Assembly: GCA_963693315.1 (NCBI GenBank) | Contig: OY856186.1 | Location: 234,246,046 to 234,310,045, forward strand | Source: Diogma glabrata | Lineage: Eukaryota > Arthropoda > Insecta > Diptera > Cylindrotomidae | Length of the DNA: 64,000 bases | Direction: 5' to 3' | In this document: one piece after another, positions 58,501 through 64,000 of the stretch | Position numbering within the stretch: position 1 is the stretch's first letter | Layout of the letters: each line of letters starts with the position of its first letter | Notes under the pieces: generated by a model | What the model saw: only the letters and a program-made list of their open reading frames with translations | What the model was told of the DNA's origin: nothing | Database searches by the model: none | Made by a program: the position numbers and the translations under genes

Positions 58501-60102
58501 GTACTTTGACTATAAAACAACTACAAGTTAGTTTGTCGACGAGACACGTGTCAATTCTGAAAGTTGATTCATACCTTTTGTGTTCTGTGTTTAGAAAACA
58601 TACGATAAATTAAAACAGAACATGTAGGAGGTTCACAGAAATCAAAAACCACCTCCAAATTTTTGGACAATCAACAAAGTTTGAATTCTGGAAAAGTCAC
58701 AAGTCCAATTACAAATTAGACATAGAAAACAATGTTGTTAATTTTTTTTTAAATAATAGTAAGCAAACAATAACTTTTATTATTTTCATCTAACAACATC
58801 ACTAAACAAAATCAATAAATCAAATCCATAACAATAAAATTATATTATTTAAATTTCCTTTCTTCTTTCAAATCAAAATTCTAAGCATATCAAGATAATC
58901 AACCCAACAAAAATAATAATATTAAACTCTATAAATATTCCTGCCCGACTTTTTTCAATATTTACCAAATAGATTTAAATTGAAAAAGGTATAGAAAAAA
59001 AACAGTAACAAATTTTCCAATTTATAATAAATATTATGATGACGAGAGAAATGCTTTTCTTTAACAAATTGTTAACACAATATAGTAGGAGAGGGATAGA
59101 CAAATATAGCATAAAATATTATAACAAATCTTTTGATTTACTTATATTCAGAATTTTCCCTATATACTCTTTTATGTTCCTCGTAATGATATATGATTTT
59201 TTAACTCTTCCGAAATATCTTTTATGAATACATATTTTTCCACTGTTCAACATTATTTCGACATCGTAGCCATCCATAAGAGTAAAAAAACAAAAATATA
59301 AAATCTCAAAAGATATTGTTAAGAAAATTTGTACATTACTTTGAATATAAATGGTCTAATTTAGATCGTATAACTTGGAATGTGGTTTAACTTTATTGCA
59401 TTTTTTTAGATGTTGAATGGGAAAATGTATAAAAGTTTCACGCTACGAATATATAGTTTAATGTCTTAAGCTTTGTTGCTTGAACTTTTATATTTGATTA
59501 ATAAATTTTAAAGTTTAATAAAAAAAAATTGAGGTTATGGGTGTTTGTGTGTATTTGATAGATAGAATCTTCAGTTCTTAAGGGTGTTAAGTAGGTTTAT
59601 ACTGTTAATGTTATTGTAATGTTTTTATGATGTTGTAAAATTTAACATTACAGCTTTTCATTTTTTTGTTTAAATGATTTGAGCATTACTTTTGGGTTAC
59701 AAGATGTTAACAAGATCATCGCCTGTCATTTCTTTCCGGATGAGTTATTAATAACTATTGAAGTGATTGCGAAGGACTGTCATCTGAAGTTATGAATCAG
59801 ATCAATAATGCTTCTCTAGTTTTACTAGCATATTATTTATGCACATGTCTTCAAAATTTGTTTGCCACTTTGGTCTGTTAGGGTTTGAACTATATCTTGT
59901 ACCAATTGCCATATTGAGAGAAAATTCTTAGATACATCCGCAAATTTAGGCTCGAAAGCCATAGTAAATGGTTTTTTCAATAATAAAGTGAACCATAATT
60001 AACGCATCAAATTTGTTGACATCTTAAAATAATGAATAAAGCTACAGAGAATTTAAAAAAAACACCTGCTGTGGACGTAAAGTCAATCAAGTTAATCTTT
60101 AA
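55566..60102. other. Long AT-rich stretch without a gene
   Basis: 4.5 kb with no frame above background, no repeat with another place in the window and no RNA gene that I can recognise. The short frames at 56128-56310, 56554-56763 and 59036-59227 have no motif. This may be intron or ordinary intergenic DNA. Confidence 0.5.
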
Positions 60103-60215
60103 ATAAAATGTGTTGTGTAGTAGTATAATTACAATATCACAACACAAAAAACCTTTTAAGACCTATGTTACACAACAACATGCGTTCTACGGTGTTAATG
60201 GATGCACAATTCTTT
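60103..60215 (-). repeat. LINE 3' tail remnant
   Basis: AAATAAAATGTGTTGTGTAG ... ATCACAACAC ... CCTTTTAAGACCTA ... CACAACAACATGCGTT matches, with divergence, the reverse complement of the LINE 3' end found at 5431 and 53190. Older and shorter than those. Confidence 0.65.
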
Positions 60216-61150
60216 GTGTTTTCTAATTAAATAATTAATTCTAATTAATTAATTAGTAGATTTAACATTTTTCTATAAACTTTTGACATATAATGCAACT
60301 GGAAAGCTCTAGCGCAAAACGAAACGGAATAGCAATAAAACTAATTTAAATATTTATAAAAAAAGTTCAGAAAATGTCAAAAGTAATGTTAAAAACAGAT
60401 ATAAATTACGTTTCATGTAAGAATGTAATACAATTTTAAAGTATAAGATGATCACTGCGTCAAATTTATTACTATTTATTACTCAATGGGCAGGTTCGAA
60501 AGGACCATGTATTCGATAACTGTAGCGTAAGTGTGTCAAAACAAGGAAATTTGCATATTTTTTGCCTAAACAACACGTTCATTTCAAGTGATAATGAAAG
60601 TAACATTGAATTTGGAGATATGTATCTTGATGGTCGGAATTGGTATGTGAAAATTAATTATTTGTATGACATGAAATGTAATTGATCATCAAATTGGATA
60701 TGGAAATTTTTGAATTTGTTATAGTTTTTGGAATATTTTTAGAATTTTGGAGAAAGTTGGAATTTGTGAATTTTGAGTTTATGCGACATTTTTGGGATTT
60801 TGAAAAAAGTTTCAATTTTTGATTTTGTAAGAATTTTTGGGAATATTTTTCCTTTTCAGAGGCACTAGCACTTGGTGCTGCTAGAATATGTTTCCATAAT
60901 CCGCGCGTATAACAAGAAATGATTTTGCTGATATTTTCCATGCATCATAATTTTCACGACCACGTAACTTTTCAATACGTACTGTGTCTGCAGACATTTT
61001 ACTGATAAGTGATATGGAAAGAAAACCTTATTTATAAATAAAAAATTTGCGATATATGTGTCTTGCGTAACTATTAAAAAAGTTGACAAGAAATATCAAT
61101 TTTATTTTAAAAATTTTTTATTTTAATTCAGCACAGAAAATAAAATAGGC
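60216..61150. other. Non-coding DNA with an old interspersed repeat
   Basis: 60487-60575 matches the repeat at window positions 1-115 in inverse orientation. Minus frames at 60654-60941 and 60865-61089 overlap each other, are low complexity and are not called. Confidence 0.45.
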
Positions 61151-61186
61151 CCATAACCTAATGGGTAGAGTATATGTAATTACTCG

Positions 61187-61490
61187 TATAGCCCAATGTA
61201 AAAATGCAAAAGAAGCTTGGATAAGCTTACAAACAGCATTTGAAGATAGTGGTTTGTGTCGAAAAGTAGACTTGTTAAAGCAATTAGTTCAACTACAATT
61301 AAAAGATTTTGACTTTTATAAAAGTTAAAAATGTTGGTTTTAATTTAGATGATAAAATTGTAGCTTCGTTATTGTTGGTAGGTTTACCTGATGAATATCG
61401 ACCAATTGTAATGACTGTAGAAAACAATAAAAAAAAACAGTTGATAAAGGGAAAAATTTGTTATTACAAATTAAGAAGTGAAATATACTA
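61187..61490 (+). pseudogene. copia-type Gag remnant
   Basis: AKEAWISLQTAFEDSGLCRK and DLLKQLVQLQLKDF (61210-61312), then after a frameshift near 61315 VKNVGFNLDDKIVASLLLVG and LPDEYRPIVMTVENN (to about 61430). This is the conserved 'AW..L...FED.GL.RK...L..L...L' and 'LL.GLP..Y.P.IMA.E' pattern of copia-type Gag (UBN2 family). No zinc knuckle, protease, integrase or LTR is recognisable here, so it is a small dead fragment. Confidence 0.75.
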
Positions 61491-61515
61491 ATCATACTAA
61501 TGGTCCATTCTCGCG

Positions 61516-61908
61516 TTATACACGGGACATTCAGAGAATTTTTAACTCTCTCACAGAACAACAAAATTAACCAAGGCTAACTTACTTTACTGATTATGGA
61601 CAAGCAACATCAAACTTAAATTACCATGAAAAAAAAATTAATTAAAGTTTCTTTAAGAAGTTAAAATATTACTTTTTAAGCCCGTTATGCACGGGACACA
61701 GAGAAAATCTATTTCTTCACTTAGTCATCAACATTTGAAAAACTCTGTGAGTTTAGCTCGAATAATTCCTTAAGACCTATATTTTTTTAAAGCCAAATAA
61801 CTAAGCTCTACTACACTGTCTTTAAGTTTTTGATATATCCATTCAATTATTTTTAATTTAATTTTAGGTTGTGTTATGCACGGGACAAAGCAAAGTTATG
61901 CACGGGAC
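61516..61908 (+). repeat. Four direct copies of TTATRCACGGGAC
   Basis: TTATACACGGGAC at 61516-61528 and TTATGCACGGGAC at 61685-61697, 61874-61886 and 61896-61908, all in the same orientation, in AT-rich DNA just upstream of the broken transposon-type gene. The last two are 22 bp apart. Possibly subterminal protein-binding sites of that element (inference). Confidence 0.8.
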
Positions 61909-62099
61909 GCGTCTGAGTTTTCTATATTGTTAACGTAAATTATAGCAGTTTCCATTTACAATACATACATTTCTTTATTAGTACATATTATCAGGACACA
62001 TAATATAACATCATCTATAAAATATTATTGTTTTTATGAATTTAGTGCAATAATAAAGCGTGTTTTTGTTTGCATTAAACACTTTCAAAATAACAATAT

Positions 62100-62717
62100 T
62101 AATCTTAAACTTATAACTGCAACCACAAATTTCAATTTAGTAACTACCAACTATTACGTTCGAGCGTTTCTAGAGGCAATTTATAGAGAATTTAAGCCTG
62201 ACTCTGAGGACAACAAACATCTAACTGAGATTATATGGACAGATGGGCCGTCTTCGGAGTTTAAGAATAGATATATGGTTTCTTTTTTAGAAGAACTTAG
62301 CAATAAGTATAAAAAGCCATTCCATTGGAAATATTTCGCTACCTCCCACGGAAAAGGGGTAGTTGACGGAATTGGTGAAAGAGCGAAGTCAACTGTCAGG
62401 GGAGCTTGATATCCTCTAAAACGAATACAGCTCCTGTTGTCAGATCAGCAGATGATTTTGCTCAACTAATTAAAGTACACATGGCTTCTACCAAAGTGAT
62501 GGTGATTTTGTAGAAATTTGTAGACATATAACATGGGATCATGCTCCACAAATCCCAGGCATTTCAAAAATGTATGTCATTAAGATATCTACAAATAGCA
62601 AAGAGTTTTTGTTAAATCCACTCACTGTTGTGGGAAAGCAAAGCAATTTAACTGCAAAAAAAGATGGAAATCGGGTCGTTGTTGTGTATGACGATGTTTT
62701 ATATGCAGGTGAAGTGG
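62100..62717 (+). pseudogene. Uncharacterised transposase-like gene remnant
   Basis: The first frame reads YYVRAFLEAIYREF, IIWTDGPSSEFKNRYMVSFL and FHWKYFATSHGKGVVDGIG, stopping at about 62408. Reading continues in another frame with KTNTAPVVRSADDFAQLIKV, and from 62530 ITWDHAPQIPGISKMYVIKI to VVVVYDDVLYAGEV. The WTDG....FKN...HGKG..DG.G spacing resembles a metal-dependent nuclease core seen in long repetitive proteins of insects and cnidarians. I do not know the family name. Two frame changes make it dead. A 22-T run (62718-62739) follows. The fragment at 15.1-15.6 kb may be the upstream part of the same protein type. Confidence 0.5.
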
Positions 62718-62739
62718 TTTTTTTTTTTTTTTTTTTTTT

Positions 62740-63217
62740 ATATTTATTTTCCAAAAAAATTTACATTTGTGTTAGGAAAATATAATTTAATTAAATACCC
62801 AATAGGGCAAGACTAGGCTCTAATATTTTATTTGCAATAGACTACGAGCTAATTATGATTTATAAAAAGAATATGAAGAGAAAAAAGAAAACTAAAATAA
62901 AAGAAAAAATCTAAAATAAAAGAAAAATCATTTGATTTCAATAAAGAAACATTAGGGTTTCAATACAGCAAATTAATAATAATAAGTGAGAAAAACAAAA
63001 TTTAATGCATTTAGTAAATTCAAAATAATTATAAAAGCTTTGATTTAAGCTAGATTTAATACTTAGTTAATATAAAGAAAGAAAATCAAGTAATACAATT
63101 GAAGTTAAATTAAAATTAAAGTTAAAGTTAGTCAAATTGAACGACTAACAACCAATCACTTGTAAAAATATTACTATCCACAAGTCTCAAGCACTACATG
63201 TATTATGCTATCATTTT
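62740..63217. other. Non-coding AT-rich DNA; probable 3' region of the LINE on the minus strand
   Basis: No gene seen. It lies directly downstream (minus strand) of the LINE reverse transcriptase stop at 63218. Confidence 0.4.
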
Positions 63218-64000
63218 TCAAGCATAATTTACATCACTTATTAGACCGTGACTTCGATTATAGTCATATACATATTGGTTATATAATTCAGTTTTAATAT
63301 TGTATTTGAACTTGCCAATAGCATAATTTTTTAAATTTTGTTCGAGACTGTTGAAGAGTTTGATTCCTTTATAAAATACGCTTTTAAGTGAGATGCAATA
63401 GTTGAAGCGAGGAAGCCGGAAATTATCAGCATATCTGCCAGACCTGCTTGTCAGTGATTCATTTGTTACGAGTTGACTATTGAATTTGATTAGTTTATGT
63501 TTAATTTTATATACCGTTAATAAGTATTCATAGTCAATTAATACATTAAGTGGAAGTATTTTGTTGCTGTATAAATTTAAAGTAGGTGTCAAATTTGGTA
63601 GGCATTTTAATTTCTTTAGCGCTTGGTTCTGTAATATACTTAGTTCATGAATTTTTGTGTCGTTTGCGCTACCCCATATTGCTAGGAGGTAGGTAAGATG
63701 TGAGTGAATTAGTGAGTAATACACATTCTGTGCTACATTTGAATCAATATATTTGCCCACTCTATTAAATACACCAATTATTGGAACTATCTTTGGTTTA
63801 ACGCTGTCTATATGATGAGACCAATTAAGTTTTGAACCTATTTTTAGACCAAGATATGAAGAGGTATCAACTTTTTTTATAAATTCGCCTCTAAATGAAA
63901 CTAGAGAGTAAAATCAATGGATTCGGTTGGATTTCTTATGTAAAAATTAATGAAACATGTTTTTTTAACATTGAGTCGAAGTCTATTTTGATCTAACCAC
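63218..64000 (-). pseudogene. LINE reverse transcriptase C-terminal part, cut by the window edge
   Basis: The minus frame from about 63908 to 63218 reads VDTSSYLGLKIGSKLNWSHH, then VGKYIDSNVAQNVYYSLIHS, YLLAIWGSAND, ILQNQALKKLKCL, GRYADNFRLPRFNYC and GIKLFNSL, the thumb and C-terminal region of a Jockey/I/CR1-like LINE. Upstream, in another frame, LDQNRLRLNVKKTCFINF (63999-63930) is the preceding RT segment, so one frameshift lies near 63905. The GTG/ATG-like start at 63760 is internal. It differs in sequence from the 52.4 kb LINE, so it is a separate family. The rest is outside the window. Confidence 0.8.

Overview
The window looks like AT-rich intergenic or intronic DNA from an insect genome. 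There is no operon structure, no compact coding and no intact host gene that I can identify. What can be read is almost entirely mobile DNA of types common in insects: a BEL/Pao LTR element, Penelope-like (PLE) fragments, an RTE-type LINE, CR1/Jockey-like LINE tails, a copia gag remnant, a hAT element, mariner and MITE elements, a Helitron end and foldback-type inverted repeats. The order of insect cannot be fixed from this sequence.

Layout. 1-8.7 kb: a PLE endonuclease fragment; then a 4.5 kb hAT element (1564-6111, 8-bp target duplication) that itself carries a PLE fragment, a TA-flanked MITE and a LINE 3' end; then a Helitron 3' end and inverted-repeat MITEs. 8.7-17.8 kb: mostly featureless AT-rich DNA with a tRNA-like sequence, a 200-N assembly gap, a long TA microsatellite and a fragment of an uncharacterised transposon-type protein. 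17.79-24.48 kb: a complete BEL/Pao element with LTRs that read as identical, a 5-bp target duplication and a tRNA-type primer site, but four coding lesions. 24.5-29.7 kb: a LINE tail, then a modular non-coding repeat ('TR-A', reversed) split by a 2.55 kb DNA element with CACTAG termini and a TAA duplication.

32.8-38.1 kb: two head-to-head PLE arms. The right arm is interrupted by a nearly full-length RTE-type LINE (34681-38047), whose insertion appears to have removed about 250 bp of PLE. 38.5-40.2 kb: a 1.7 kb foldback palindrome. 41.2-41.6 kb: a weak candidate for the 5' end of a host gene. 43.8-46.2 kb: the second CACTAG element (TTA duplication). 46.8-51.1 kb: nested MITEs, two tandem repeat blocks and a large inverted repeat containing a deleted mariner. 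52.4-55.6 kb: a LINE 3' half joined to the second TR-A copy. 55.6-60.1 kb: featureless. 60.1-64 kb: LINE tails, copia gag, four copies of a 13-bp motif ahead of a broken transposon-type gene, and the C-terminal part of a LINE reverse transcriptase running off the window.

The coding pieces do not work together as a system. They are independent, mostly dead elements layered into each other, and the nesting gives relative ages. I found no clearly new functional system. The best leads are the two-copy CACTAG element family with 3-bp TWA duplications and variable internal tandem repeats, the foldback with palindromic core units, the hammerhead-like motif in the PLE tail, and the clustered TTATRCACGGGAC motifs beside the uncharacterised transposon-type gene.
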